A stretch of 16,281 bases of DNA from Phoenicibacter sp963588595 (GCA_963588595.1 CAVAIA010000021.1:1-16281); one strand, 5' to 3'. Positions 1 through 7,197 are shown, counted from the first letter of the stretch. Numbers and translations: made by a program. Notes: a model not told the origin generated them from the letters alone.

Positions 1-76
1 AGCTCGATAATTACACTTGCACGAGCACCGTTGTCGCGCAGCGATACTTGGGCTCGTTATGCTTGTTTCAGTAAAA

Positions 77-113
77 AGTTACCAGGTAAATCAAAGTCTG
101 GCACTGATTTCCC
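77..113 (-). repeat. Flanking repeat copy L1 (TTGGTGCCAGACTT family)
   Basis: Read on the minus strand, this copy has a degenerate core (CAGTGCCAGACTTT) followed by a TTTACCTGG-like segment. It is the first of three minus-oriented copies left of the gene block; four plus-oriented copies lie right of it. The sequence between the copies has no convincing gene: an open minus-strand frame here only translates the repeat itself, giving VPDF(V/D)LPGNF twice. The resemblance to dispersed REP-type intergenic repeats is an inference. Confidence 0.75.
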
Positions 114-180
114 ACGAGAAACGAACCTGAGCAAAAGTAACGCTTCGCGTTGTCGTTGCTCATGCGAGTTGTGTTTATGA

Positions 181-258
181 GCTCGCTTTTTAACATTTAT
201 GAATGTTGAAAAAGATGGAAAGTTCCCTGGTAAAACAAAGTCTGGCACCAATTTCCCA
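181..258 (-). repeat. Flanking repeat copy L2, long form with hairpin
   Basis: This is the longest left copy. On the minus strand it reads the core TTGGTGCCAGACTTTG, a TTTTACC-GGGAACTTT segment, then a hairpin-forming CAACATTCATAAATGTT stretch and an AAGCGAGCT end. The same order recurs on the plus strand at 16206-16281, with about 9 mismatches over 75 positions in a hand alignment. The two ends of the locus therefore carry a long inverted repeat pair. Confidence 0.8.
186..216. terminator. Hairpin in the left repeat; terminator-like
   Basis: AACATT and AATGTT flank a TATG loop. The arms extend outward through a T-run and an A-run (CTTTTT / GAAAAAG) with one bulge. The A/T-flanked stem could work as a bidirectional terminator, but no gene ends next to it inside the window, so it may simply be part of the repeat. 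A related hairpin with compensating stem changes lies at 15986-16001. Confidence 0.4.
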
Positions 259-270
259 CTTGCAAAAAAG

Positions 271-287
271 TAAGTCTGGCACCAATT
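271..287 (-). repeat. Flanking repeat copy L3, core only
   Basis: Only the TTGGTGCCAGACTT core remains on the minus strand, without the TTTACCTGG half. It ends just before the palindromic operator at 301 and so marks the left edge of the coding block. Confidence 0.7.
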
Positions 288-300
288 GCCTCCCCTTAAA

Positions 301-312
301 AGTTGCGCAACA
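301..312. promoter_or_regulatory. Palindromic operator P1 upstream of the CAP/kinase operon
   Basis: AGTTGCGCAACA differs by one base from the perfect palindrome AGTTGCGCAACT seen at 6910 and 10317. Like those, it has an A-rich left flank and a T-rich right flank. It lies 68 bases before the 380 start codon. No good -10 hexamer is visible at the spacing seen at the other sites; the nearest candidate, about 25 bases after the palindrome centre, is weak. The regulator is not identifiable from the sequence. Confidence 0.55.
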
Positions 313-379
313 AATTTTCTGATTCATAGGTGAAACTAGGAATTGTTATCAATCCAGCAAAGAAGAAAGGGTTAGGAAA

Positions 380-2968
380 ATGAAAACTTCAAAAAAAATT
401 GTGTCGGGAACAAGTGCAGCGTTGCTGGTTGCTTCAACGTTTGCAGGTCCACTGTTTGCAGCTAAATCTGCATCTGCTGTGAATCTTGAACCGAAGGCTC
501 AGCCTTGTTTCAATCGAGTTGTTATGAGTTCTTTGGATTCGTCTTTGCAAGAAAAATTCTCTGAAGCCAAGAAGGCTTATGAGAACGCTTCTGAAGAACT
601 TGCGCATTCACAAAGCGAGAGAGATTCTGCTTATGCTCTTCGTCAAGCGAAAGCTGAGGAGGAAAAGGCGGCATTAACGTTTGCTGGAAGTGCAAAGCAG
701 GCGGCGGTATCTCAAATCACGACTTCCTCTGCAAAAGCTCCTCAAGAATTGCAAGATGCACAGAATAACTACGATAAAGCATCTGAGGATTTAGAAGCTT
801 CACAAAGGAACTTGGATGAGAAGAAAGCTAAGGTGACAGATGCCGAGAGCGCACTAAAAGCCGCTGAAAGTGAACTTAATAAGGCTGAAGCCACGTATGC
901 TGATGAAAAGAAGGAGCTAGAGGAGGCAGAGGCTGCAAAGCAAACTGCATCAGACGAATTGAAAAAGGCAGAAGCGGATGTGACTCAAGCTGAGAAGAAA
1001 TTGGAGAAGAGCAAAAGTGACCTAGAGGATAAGAAGTCAGAGAAGGAAACCACCGAAAAGTCGCTGGAAGAAGCAAACAGCAAGGTTGAAGCCAATAAAA
1101 CTGCCGCAGCGCAGGCAAAAGAAAAAGTTGATTCTGCTAAGAAGGCACTTGATCAGGCATTAACAGAGCGGGATGCTGCTCAAGCAGACTTTAATCAAAA
1201 GAGCGAAAACCTTAAAAATGCGCAAGATGCTTTGGCAAAAGCTAAACAGGAAAACAAGAAAGATGACTCAGCGATCGCGAAGGGAAGCCAAGGCTTCTTT
1301 GAGTCGAACGGCTCAACGTATGCTGCTAACATTGTTAAGAACCCAGAAGCAACAAGTGGCCTTAGCGATTCTCACACTGACGTGGGAAATTCGAACGACG
1401 CCACCTCTTTGGAAAATATGAAAAAAGCAATTGAGCGAATGGCTAAAATAAACGAGCTAAGAGTTTCAGTTGGATTGCCAGAACTTAAAGTGTATGACTC
1501 TTTAGTTGCTGTTTCGCAGGTTCAAACAAATTATGGTTCAGTTGAAATGAACCATGCAGGAAATTGCGGTTCCACATTTGCTGTTGGAGAAAATTTGTCA
1601 TGGGGCTATTCTGACCCTTTCGCGGGTTGGTACACTCAAGAAAAGGATGCGTTCGATGCTTTCTACAAGGCAAAAACTGGTAGCAGCACAACAATCACTG
1701 GAGCTGAAGCTTACAATTGGGCACAAAAAAACTACACTGGCTCATATTCTGAAATTGGCCATTATATGAATATCATTAATCCGAACTACACTTACACTGG
1801 TTTTGCTTACAATACGAAAAACACAAGGTATCGGGTGTGTGATGGTCAAACTTTCACATCGTCATATGACTCAATTTTGAAGACAAGTGGCGACACTGTC
1901 TACTCTTTTAGCGATTATTCAAAACGTTTCATGACCTATTACAACAAAGTTAACGGGGTCATTGACTCTTCACTTTCTGAGAATGTCACGCAAGCGCAGG
2001 GCGAAGTTGAAGCTTCTCAAAATGCATTGAGTGCAAAAAAGCAGGTTTATGATACGAAGAATGCGGATTACAATAAAGAAAATGACGCCTATAAGTCAGC
2101 ATCTGAAGCGTTAGCAGCTTCTGAGGCGGAAGCGGATTCGTTGGAGCAGACGCTAGCAGATCAAAAGGCTGAAATTGCAACATTGAAAACTAACAAAACT
2201 TCAGCCGAATCCCAATTGTTGTCCTATGAGCAAATTCGCGACCAAAAATCAACTGCTTATGAGCAAGCTGATCAAAAGGTTGAACTGCTAAAAGCTTCTG
2301 CAAAAGAACTTGTTGATGCAAAGAACGCATTTGACACCGCCAAAAGTGAATTAGACGAAGCAAAACTCGCTAAAGACGGTGCGCAAGAAGCTTTAGATGA
2401 TGCTGATAAGAGTGTCGTTAAAACTTTTTCAGCGCTAGAGGAAGCAGAGGTTGCTGCAAATGAGCTTAAACCATATATAAATGAAGAAGAAGCTGAAAAG
2501 TTGTTCTTTTCAGAGGTTCCTGTCTCCTGGAGCAATAATTCTAAATTGTCGAGCATCGCAAGCTATGTTTTAACTAAACAAGGCGAATATAAGGATGCAA
2601 TCTCTCTTGCCAAGCAAAAGCGTGCTGAATTTGAAGAAGCTGACGAGGTGTATCTCGAAGCTGAAGAAGCCTTGAAGTTAGCGATGTCTAACTACGATAT
2701 TGCATCTCAAGACTATCAAGAAGCGAAGAAAGCCTATGAAGAATCAACTAAGGAAGCCTCTGTTGACGCAGCTGAAAATTCAAGGGGCGATGAAAGCAAA
2801 TTGCCACAATTAGTTGCTGCAGCAAACACTCAATCTTCAAACGGATCCATCTATGGTCAATCGCTCCCACAAACATCCGATGCAGGAGACCTTTATTGGG
2901 TTGGTGGCACATGTCTTGTGGCGGCCGGGGTTTCTGTGGCGGCTAAACGTAAGTTGAACTATAATTAA
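380..2968 (+). CDS. Sortase-anchored coiled-coil surface protein with central CAP/SCP domain
   Basis: The 862-residue protein starts with a Sec signal peptide (residues 1 to about 33, hydrophobic core 13-27, ASA before the likely cleavage). A long Ala/Glu/Lys-rich coiled coil follows (about 45-300). The central CAP (CRISP/Pr-1/SCP) domain spans about 347-500, with GENLSWG at 403-409 and GHYMNI at 460-465, both typical CAP signatures. A second coiled coil (about 540-790) leads to a sortase signal: LPQTS at 829-833, a hydrophobic segment and a KRK tail. It should be covalently attached to peptidoglycan, with the CAP domain presented between two helical stalks. Secreted bacterial CAP proteins have mostly unknown activities. 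It is first in an operon with a zinc ribbon protein, an LRR protein and a kinase (26 bases to the next gene), and the P1 palindrome lies upstream. A GAAAGG ribosome site precedes the ATG. Confidence 0.93.
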   Translation: MKTSKKIVSGTSAALLVASTFAGPLFAAKSASAVNLEPKAQPCFNRVVMSSLDSSLQEKFSEAKKAYENASEELAHSQSERDSAYALRQAKAEEEKAALTFAGSAKQAAVSQITTSSAKAPQELQDAQNNYDKASEDLEASQRNLDEKKAKVTDAESALKAAESELNKAEATYADEKKELEEAEAAKQTASDELKKAEADVTQAEKKLEKSKSDLEDKKSEKETTEKSLEEANSKVEANKTAAAQAKEKVDSAKKALDQALTERDAAQADFNQKSENLKNAQDALAKAKQENKKDDSAIAKGSQGFFESNGSTYAANIVKNPEATSGLSDSHTDVGNSNDATSLENMKKAIERMAKINELRVSVGLPELKVYDSLVAVSQVQTNYGSVEMNHAGNCGSTFAVGENLSWGYSDPFAGWYTQEKDAFDAFYKAKTGSSTTITGAEAYNWAQKNYTGSYSEIGHYMNIINPNYTYTGFAYNTKNTRYRVCDGQTFTSSYDSILKTSGDTVYSFSDYSKRFMTYYNKVNGVIDSSLSENVTQAQGEVEASQNALSAKKQVYDTKNADYNKENDAYKSASEALAASEAEADSLEQTLADQKAEIATLKTNKTSAESQLLSYEQIRDQKSTAYEQADQKVELLKASAKELVDAKNAFDTAKSELDEAKLAKDGAQEALDDADKSVVKTFSALEEAEVAANELKPYINEEEAEKLFFSEVPVSWSNNSKLSSIASYVLTKQGEYKDAISLAKQKRAEFEEADEVYLEAEEALKLAMSNYDIASQDYQEAKKAYEESTKEASVDAAENSRGDESKLPQLVAAANTQSSNGSIYGQSLPQTSDAGDLYWVGGTCLVAAGVSVAAKRKLNYN

Positions 2969-2994
2969 GAAAAGACGCTACATAAGGGGGCACA

Positions 2995-3399
2995 ATGGAT
3001 GACAACAACGCAATTGAGGAGCTTAAAGCAAGGCTTGATGCCTTAGAGAAGCGAGTTTCTATTCTTGAAGGAGCTGAGGTTGAGGACGAGAAGACAGAGG
3101 ATGTTGTTGACTTGTCTGCTGAGAAAACGCAACTTATAGCTATGGTTCCAGCCCAAGAACTTAAGGCAGAAGCGCCAGTTCAAGAAATGGTTAAGGAGGA
3201 AGTCGTTGAGGAGGAAGCATTTAACCTTTGCCCCAATTGTGGTTGTGAATTCGAAGAAGGAATGAAGTTTTGTGGCGCTTGTGGAAGCCCGCTACCTATA
3301 GCTTCGAGCGAGCCTGAAATCCCAGTTTGTAAGAATTGTGGCGAGCCATTGGAGAGTGATTGCAATTTCTGCATGAATTGTGGCACAAAAGTTGAATAA
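2995..3399 (+). CDS. Soluble double zinc ribbon protein with N-terminal coiled coil
   Basis: This 134-residue protein has no membrane segment. Residues 1-26 form a short coiled coil with leucine heptads (likely oligomerisation), followed by an acidic, Val/Glu-rich linker. Two zinc ribbons follow: Cys 79, 82, 93, 96 and Cys 112, 115, 126, 129, each CxxC-x10-CxxC. The same ribbon type occurs at the N-terminus of five membrane proteins downstream in the window, but here it is C-terminal, doubled and cytoplasmic. It could be an adaptor pairing with those ribbons or with the kinase encoded two genes on; that is inference. AAGGGGG lies four bases before the ATG, and the next gene starts two bases after the stop, so coupled translation is likely. 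Confidence 0.88.
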   Translation: MDDNNAIEELKARLDALEKRVSILEGAEVEDEKTEDVVDLSAEKTQLIAMVPAQELKAEAPVQEMVKEEVVEEEAFNLCPNCGCEFEEGMKFCGACGSPLPIASSEPEIPVCKNCGEPLESDCNFCMNCGTKVE

Positions 3400-3401
3400 A
3401 A

Positions 3402-3932
3402 ATGAATAGGACTGCTGCTGTAAAAATTGTTTGCATTGTGGCAGTCCTTATTTTTGCCTATTTTGAATTGCAGACTTTCGTTTTTCCTAAGGCAGAGGCT
3501 TTAAACGCGCGTTCTTTTGACTCTCCTGTAAAAATCGACAATTCAATATTCCCAGATACAGCTTTTCGCGAATATGTTTCAGAAAAGGTCGATGTTGATA
3601 ATGATGGATATCTGACGCCTCAAGAAAGGGATGCTGTAATTGAAATTTCTAATTCAGATTTAAGTGGGAAAGGTGTGTCGGACATCTCTGGGATTGGTTA
3701 TTTTCCACTTCTGGAGAAAATTGATTTGTCTAATAATTCTATTGTTGAGGCGAACGTTTCGCAAAACAAAAAGTTGATTGAAATTGATTTACGTGGTAAT
3801 AAAATCCCCGAAGGCGCTGAATTTAATTTGCGACAGGCTGACAGTGTTGATTCTGAGATAACTATATATGTGAGCAGCGATTCGACAGTAGATGTTAAGA
3901 CATCAAATGTTAACGTTGTCAAGGCAGACTAA
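3402..3932 (+). CDS. Membrane-anchored EF-hand / leucine-rich-repeat protein
   Basis: The 176-residue protein has an N-terminal signal anchor (residues 7-28). An FPDTAFREYV segment of the kind found in secreted LRR proteins of Gram-positives comes next. A canonical EF-hand-type loop lies at 64-75 (D64, D66, D68, G69, E75: DVDNDGYLTPQE). About two and a half short leucine-rich repeats follow (ISGIGYFPLLEKIDLSNNSI, LIEIDLRGNKI). It probably sits on the outer membrane face and binds calcium. The same EF-hand plus LRR arrangement is inside the 7964 protein. It starts two bases after the preceding stop without an obvious ribosome site, so translation is probably coupled. The next ATG follows its stop by one base. 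Confidence 0.85.
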   Translation: MNRTAAVKIVCIVAVLIFAYFELQTFVFPKAEALNARSFDSPVKIDNSIFPDTAFREYVSEKVDVDNDGYLTPQERDAVIEISNSDLSGKGVSDISGIGYFPLLEKIDLSNNSIVEANVSQNKKLIEIDLRGNKIPEGAEFNLRQADSVDSEITIYVSSDSTVDVKTSNVNVVKAD

Positions 3933-3933
3933 A

Positions 3934-5568
3934 ATGGTCGGTCTTGAACAAATTAAGCTCTCGCAATTTTGGTCTTATGACATCGCAAGCGTTGAGGACG
4001 AAGAGCAGGCAAGACGCCGCTTTATCGAACTGTTTAGAACTGATGTTGATGCAGGAAAAGGTGGCTCTGGGCAGGTTGTTCAAGTAAAAAATGCATTAGG
4101 TGAGATTTTTGCTCTGAAGACCCCCTATCTAGATGTTTCTTCAAGCTTGTCAGAAGAAGAGGTTGCAAGAGTCAGACAAGGAAGAATTGAGGCCTTCAAG
4201 CAGGAATATAAAAACCAAGCAACGTTTTGTAGAGCAAGAAATTTTCCTAAATTATATGGGCTTGGACAAATCGGGGATACCCCCTGCATGCTCATGGAGT
4301 GGATCGAAGGCGGAACGATCACCGAAGCAAAGGAGCTAAAAGCTGATGACCCGAACCATCAAAAGGTAAATCCTCTTATCGTTGCAAAAATTGGAATTCA
4401 ATTGCTTGAGATGATCGAGAATTTACAATATGCCGACGAATCGTTTGTGCATCGCGACATCTCTGCAAGTAACATTATGTTTCGCATTTCTGATAAGTCA
4501 ATCGAGCAGCAAGTTAGAGAAGAGAAGTTTGATTTGTGCTTAATCGACTTCGGTTCATCGCATGTGTCTCATGATCTAAAAAATCCTTCCTTTACTCAAT
4601 TTAAAGGTTTAAGGCGCGGTGCGACTCCAGAATATGCAGCTCCTGAAATGTTAACGACTGACATTGAAAACGTTGATGCTTTAAGAAAGTCCGTTAAAAT
4701 TGATTCCTATGCTATATGCTCCGTTTTGTATGAACTTCTATGTGGCAAAACGCCATATGATTTGAAACATTCTAAAGTGCAAAGTGATTCATATTACAGG
4801 CATAAATTAGACAATAAAATTGCCATGCCTTTAACCTTGCATGCAGGTGCAAATGACAGTAATTCAAAGGCACAAAACAAAGTAGATGCACAACTAGGGT
4901 TAATTTTGCTCAAAGGCTTGCACCCAATTCAACAGGAAAGGGTGACGCCGCATGAGTTGAAGTTGATGTTGCAACAGTTTATAAGCAACTATGAAGTTAA
5001 TGTTCAAAATGCACTCGCCAACAAGCCTTTGCTGCCGTTCATTACAATTGACGCTGAAGTTCAATCCCAAGTTAAGGAACCTGTTGTGTTAAAGCGGGCA
5101 GTCGAGGATCCAACACATTTTGTTGTTGGTGATAGCTTTAAGTCAGACCCGCAAGCTCAACTCCTTTTTGAGAAAGAGAAGAAGAAAATTGCCTTTAGCA
5201 AGGGAATTTTTGCTTTTGGGTTTTGTCTTGATATCGTGATAGCGGCGATTGTTTCTTTTTGCTTAAGCGGGTCTCTTTATTCTTCTACCACTTCAACTGA
5301 AGTTGTAACAATCTCGTTCGCACCTTTGTTTGTAATGTTGATAGTTCCAATTGTTGTCAGCGCCCTTGCATTTTTAATAATGCCTAAAAAAGGTGCAGAC
5401 ATCGCAATTGGAACCGCCGCAGTCATCGCTCTAACGGCATTCACTCGAAGTTTGACAAGTGACTGGTCATTCGTTTCGGAATATGTTGACCCGATACTCG
5501 TAATTGCCCAAGTGTGCCTCGCAATCATTTTTACAATAACAATCTGCGCCTGCAGACGACAGGTGTGA
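3934..5568 (+). CDS. Hanks-type Ser/Thr protein kinase with four C-terminal membrane segments
   Basis: The 544-residue protein carries the kinase hallmarks in order: glycine-rich loop GKGGSG (41-46), ATP-binding lysine in ALK (K62), catalytic loop HRDISASN (173-180), DFG (205-207), APE (236-238), and a later DSYAICSVLYELLCGKTPY helix. The catalytic loop has Ser-Ala where most bacterial kinases have Lys-Pro, but the catalytic Asp and the Asn are kept, so it is probably active. Four hydrophobic segments follow (about 424-447, 461-483, 488-505, 519-539), with no PASTA domain. The ATG at 3934 is preferred because it follows the previous stop by one base; an in-frame ATG at 3892 would overlap that gene. 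The FHA protein encoded at 12476 is a natural phosphothreonine reader for it. The convergent antitoxin-like gene ends only four bases away, with no visible terminator. Confidence 0.92.
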   Translation: MVGLEQIKLSQFWSYDIASVEDEEQARRRFIELFRTDVDAGKGGSGQVVQVKNALGEIFALKTPYLDVSSSLSEEEVARVRQGRIEAFKQEYKNQATFCRARNFPKLYGLGQIGDTPCMLMEWIEGGTITEAKELKADDPNHQKVNPLIVAKIGIQLLEMIENLQYADESFVHRDISASNIMFRISDKSIEQQVREEKFDLCLIDFGSSHVSHDLKNPSFTQFKGLRRGATPEYAAPEMLTTDIENVDALRKSVKIDSYAICSVLYELLCGKTPYDLKHSKVQSDSYYRHKLDNKIAMPLTLHAGANDSNSKAQNKVDAQLGLILLKGLHPIQQERVTPHELKLMLQQFISNYEVNVQNALANKPLLPFITIDAEVQSQVKEPVVLKRAVEDPTHFVVGDSFKSDPQAQLLFEKEKKKIAFSKGIFAFGFCLDIVIAAIVSFCLSGSLYSSTTSTEVVTISFAPLFVMLIVPIVVSALAFLIMPKKGADIAIGTAAVIALTAFTRSLTSDWSFVSEYVDPILVIAQVCLAIIFTITICACRRQV

Positions 5569-5572
5569 AGTT

Positions 5573-5848
5573 TTAGGCATTCATTAATTCACGCGAAATG
5601 AGTGCGCGAACGAGTTCACTGCTTGTGCAATTGAGGTCGCGTGCATGGCTGTCAAGATTTTGCTTCATAACAACAGGCACTGACACGCAAAGTGTTGTCT
5701 TCTTGTTATTAATTGGTTCTGGTATTCCATATGTTATTGAACCTAGATTTACGTTTTTACCAATGTTGCCCTTCGCAAACTCGTCAGAAATTTTCTCAAG
5801 TTTCGAAGTGCTAATGCTTTGCCCTTTTTCGTTTGTTATTTTTGTCAT
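5573..5848 (-). CDS. Ribbon-helix-helix antitoxin-like protein (pair A)
   Basis: This 91-residue protein has a C-terminal ribbon-helix-helix pattern: a beta strand at about 50-58 (KKTTLCVSVP), helix 1 at about 60-72 and helix 2 at about 76-88 (SSELVRALISREL). An N-terminal segment ends in a YGIPEP motif that matches YGKPQP in its paralogue at 6600. RHH proteins usually bind operators as dimers and neutralise a partner toxin. The gene overlaps the upstream toxin-like gene by four bases (ATGA), with the ribosome site AGAAGGAGA inside the toxin's 3' end. The order is toxin first, antitoxin second, as in BrnT/BrnA-type modules. The toxin-antitoxin role is an inference from arrangement and motif. 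Confidence 0.72.
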   Translation of the reverse strand: MTKITNEKGQSISTSKLEKISDEFAKGNIGKNVNLGSITYGIPEPINNKKTTLCVSVPVVMKQNLDSHARDLNCTSSELVRALISRELMNA

Positions 5849-6114
5849 TTTCTTCTCCTTCTTTCAAGTTCATTGATCAACGTTTTTGTCGGCGGTGTGA
5901 TCGCGTGGAATATAACTACATCATCATTGTTGCCATAGAACCATAGCAGTTCTGCCACATTTCCGTTAGGAAGTGTCCCAAAGGAAATATAGCAATCGAA
6001 ATCTTCATCGGCATCATGATGCTCACAACTTTCAAATATGTTTTGCCAAGCAAAAGCAATCTCAGCTTCACTGAGCCCGTGCTTTGTTGCTGATTTTTGT
6101 ATATTAAAAATCAA
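5845..6114 (-). CDS. Small BrnT/DUF4258-like putative toxin (pair A)
   Basis: This 89-residue protein has a KHGLSEAEI segment (11-19), two beta-rich segments (ISFGTLPNGNVAELLWF; DDVVIFHAITP) and a basic C-terminus. The KHG-(I/L)-S start, a strand containing a polar turn, and a final IHAM/FHAI-type strand before a basic helix resemble small RelE/BrnT-superfamily or DUF4258-like toxins, but I cannot assign a family firmly. It is clearly paralogous to the protein at 6337 (KHGLSE, LPNG, VxFHA, INE shared). The start is a TTG with AAGGAT six bases upstream. An extended -10 (TGCTATAAT) ends 36 bases before it. Confidence 0.65.
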   Translation of the reverse strand: MIFNIQKSATKHGLSEAEIAFAWQNIFESCEHHDADEDFDCYISFGTLPNGNVAELLWFYGNNDDVVIFHAITPPTKTLINELERRRRK

Positions 6115-6140
6115 GTTAACATCCTTAATTAAAGCCTTAT

Positions 6141-6159
6141 TATAATGAATATTATAGCA
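6141..6159 (-). promoter_or_regulatory. Promoter of pair A with extended -10 inside a palindrome
   Basis: The minus strand reads TGCTATAAT at 6159-6151, an extended -10. Its TATAAT is one arm of a TATAAT-GAAT-ATTATA palindrome (6141-6156), a possible site for autoregulation by the RHH protein. Exactly 36 bases separate the TATAAT from the TTG start, the same as in the opposite promoter. The segment TATTATAATGA at 6138-6148 is repeated 100 bases away at 6238-6248. Confidence 0.55.
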
Positions 6160-6291
6160 AACAATAGCTCAAGTTAATTCAATTTCTATATCTTTAAGAC
6201 GGGATTGAAGATTAAATGACTTTCAAATTCTGACACGTATTATAATGATGCTATTTTAAGCGAAGTTGTGGCGCTTATCCTTTTAATTATC

Positions 6292-6300
6292 TGCTATAAT
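6292..6300 (+). promoter_or_regulatory. Promoter of pair B with extended -10
   Basis: TGCTATAAT on the plus strand is an extended -10 identical to that of the divergent pair A. It ends 36 bases before the TTG start at 6337. No strong -35 is visible, which fits an extended -10 promoter. A further TATAAT at 6241-6246 is a possible second start. Confidence 0.55.
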
Positions 6301-6336
6301 TAAATTGATAATAACGAGAGAGGAAGGCGAATTGCA

Positions 6337-6603
6337 TTGAAGTTGATTTGCGAGAAGTCCGCATTAAAACATGGACTCTCGGAGGAGGAAATAACAACCG
6401 CATTTGAGCAAAGTGTGAAGTATAAAAATCGAGAATCTAATCGCAATGGAGCTTTCGTTCGAATGATTATCGGTGTTCTGCCGAATGGCGAAACTTGTGA
6501 GATGATCGGTTTTTTCTCAAATATGGATGAGTTTGTTGTGTTTCATGCAATGGCGCCAGCAAGGAAATCATTTATAAATGAAGTTGAAAGGAGCAAACAA
6601 TGA
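6337..6603 (+). CDS. Small BrnT/DUF4258-like putative toxin (pair B)
   Basis: This 88-residue protein is paralogous to the one encoded at 5845-6114. Shared landmarks are KSA-x-KHGLSE-x-EI near the N-terminus, G-x-LPNG in the middle, VVFHA and the INE-x-ER end. The fold reading (RelE/BrnT-like) is tentative. The TTG start is chosen because AGGAAGG lies nine bases upstream; a second in-frame TTG at 6343 would be 15 bases from it. Its stop overlaps the ATG of the RHH gene (ATGA at 6600-6603), so the two are translationally coupled. Divergence from pair A (roughly 40% identity by eye) suggests an old duplication and possibly separate specificities. Confidence 0.65.
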   Translation: MKLICEKSALKHGLSEEEITTAFEQSVKYKNRESNRNGAFVRMIIGVLPNGETCEMIGFFSNMDEFVVFHAMAPARKSFINEVERSKQ

Positions 6604-6890
6604 GTTGGGTCGATGAAAAGGGAAATCCTGTTACAGGGGAAGACATTGAAAGATGGTCCAAGACTGCAGAAGAAGGTAATTTCTCTGAATTTGAAGATGC
6701 TTCTGATTGTATTTATGGCAAACCTCAACCTTTGAACGTTGCCAAGGCCACCATTAGTTTCGTTTCGACTGAAAACGTCAATGAAGAGTTAACGGAAATT
6801 GCAAACTTTCGACATTGCTCGAAAAGTGATGTTCTGCGTGCTTTTGTGCATGATGGAATTCAGCGTGAAAAGGAAATAATGTTATCCTAA
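6600..6890 (+). CDS. Ribbon-helix-helix antitoxin-like protein (pair B)
   Basis: This 96-residue protein starts with an acidic N-terminal segment (VTGEDIERWSKTAEEGNF) and a YGKPQP motif (39-44). A predicted strand (KATISFVSTENV) and two helices follow (NEELTEIANF; KSDVLRAFVHDGIQRE), which is the RHH order. It parallels the pair A antitoxin most in the YG-P-P motif and the SSELVRA/KSDVLRA helix. GAAAGGAG lies before the ATG inside the toxin gene. It is followed by about 350 bases without a confident gene. Confidence 0.7.
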   Translation: MSWVDEKGNPVTGEDIERWSKTAEEGNFSEFEDASDCIYGKPQPLNVAKATISFVSTENVNEELTEIANFRHCSKSDVLRAFVHDGIQREKEIMLS

Positions 6891-6909
6891 ACTTTCATAA
6901 TTATTTAAT

Positions 6910-6945
6910 AGTTGCGCAACTTTTCATTTCGCTTCACACTATAAT
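6910..6945 (+). promoter_or_regulatory. Palindromic operator P2 with -10
   Basis: AGTTGCGCAACT (6910-6921) is a perfect 12-bp palindrome. TATAAT follows at 6940-6945, about 25 bases after the palindrome centre, so the operator covers the -35 position. The transcript would first reach the small ORF at 7016, whose ribosome site is strong. Confidence 0.6.
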
Positions 6946-7015
6946 AAGATAAGTGAAGGAACGATCTTAAAAGTTGGTATGTTCCAAAGTTTATCGAATT
7001 AGGGAGGAGACTTTA

Positions 7016-7135
7016 ATGAGTCAAGATCTGAGAGAGAGAGAGAGAGAGAGGTTTCTCTGCTCTAGGTTGTCATTCCTGTGTGATCCAACAAACTTCGATG
7101 TTTGTTTCAAATCAATCTTTGAGTTTTCCACTTGA
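7016..7135 (+). CDS. Possible small ORF with an (AG)10 tract after the start
   Basis: An ATG follows a strong ribosome site (AGGGAGGAG, 7000-7008) and lies about 70 bases after a TATAAT. It opens a 39-codon frame whose codons 6-11 alternate AGA and GAG, giving an Arg-Glu run. The peptide resembles nothing I recognise. Gain of one AG unit would switch to a longer, Cys-containing frame of about 60 codons ending near 7196. Loss of one unit would stop at a TAG about five codons after the tract. It may be a phase-variable small gene, a regulatory leader, or a gene remnant. Coding status is uncertain; the initiation signals are the main support. Confidence 0.35.
   Translation: MSQDLRERERERFLCSRLSFLCDPTNFDVCFKSIFEFST
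7031..7050. repeat. (AG)10 dinucleotide tract
   Basis: Ten AG units in a row begin 13 bases after the ATG at 7016. It is the only long simple-sequence tract in the window. Dinucleotide tracts placed inside an ORF just after the start are typical contingency loci, where slippage shifts the reading frame. The downstream CTCTGCTCT could also pair with the tract in RNA. Confidence 0.85.
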
Positions 7136-7160
7136 AGTCATCCAGACCAAGTTAATAAAA

Positions 7161-7197
7161 AGTTGTGCAACTAATTTATGTATGTTCGCTATTTAAT
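7161..7197 (+). promoter_or_regulatory. Palindromic operator P3 with -10, before the zinc-ribbon cluster
   Basis: AGTTGTGCAACT (7161-7172) differs by one base from the consensus palindrome, with AAAA before and AATTT after. A TTTAAT -10 candidate at 7192 keeps the spacing of about 25 bases from the palindrome centre seen at P2 and P4. This promoter probably drives the 7240 gene and those after it. Confidence 0.55.

Noticed and set aside
57..251. Minus-strand open frame of 64 codons
   Set aside because: It translates two copies of the flanking repeat (VPDF-LPGNF twice), has no ribosome site, and is better explained as repeat DNA.
77..289. CRISPR array or tandem repeat interpretation of the left repeats
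   Set aside because: Spacing is irregular, copies are of unequal length, there is no unique equal-length spacer, and no cas gene is present.
876..2556. Several minus-strand open frames inside the CAP/coiled-coil gene
   Set aside because: They are shadows caused by the Ala/Glu/Lys-rich codon bias of the coiled coil; none has a start signal or a recognisable domain.
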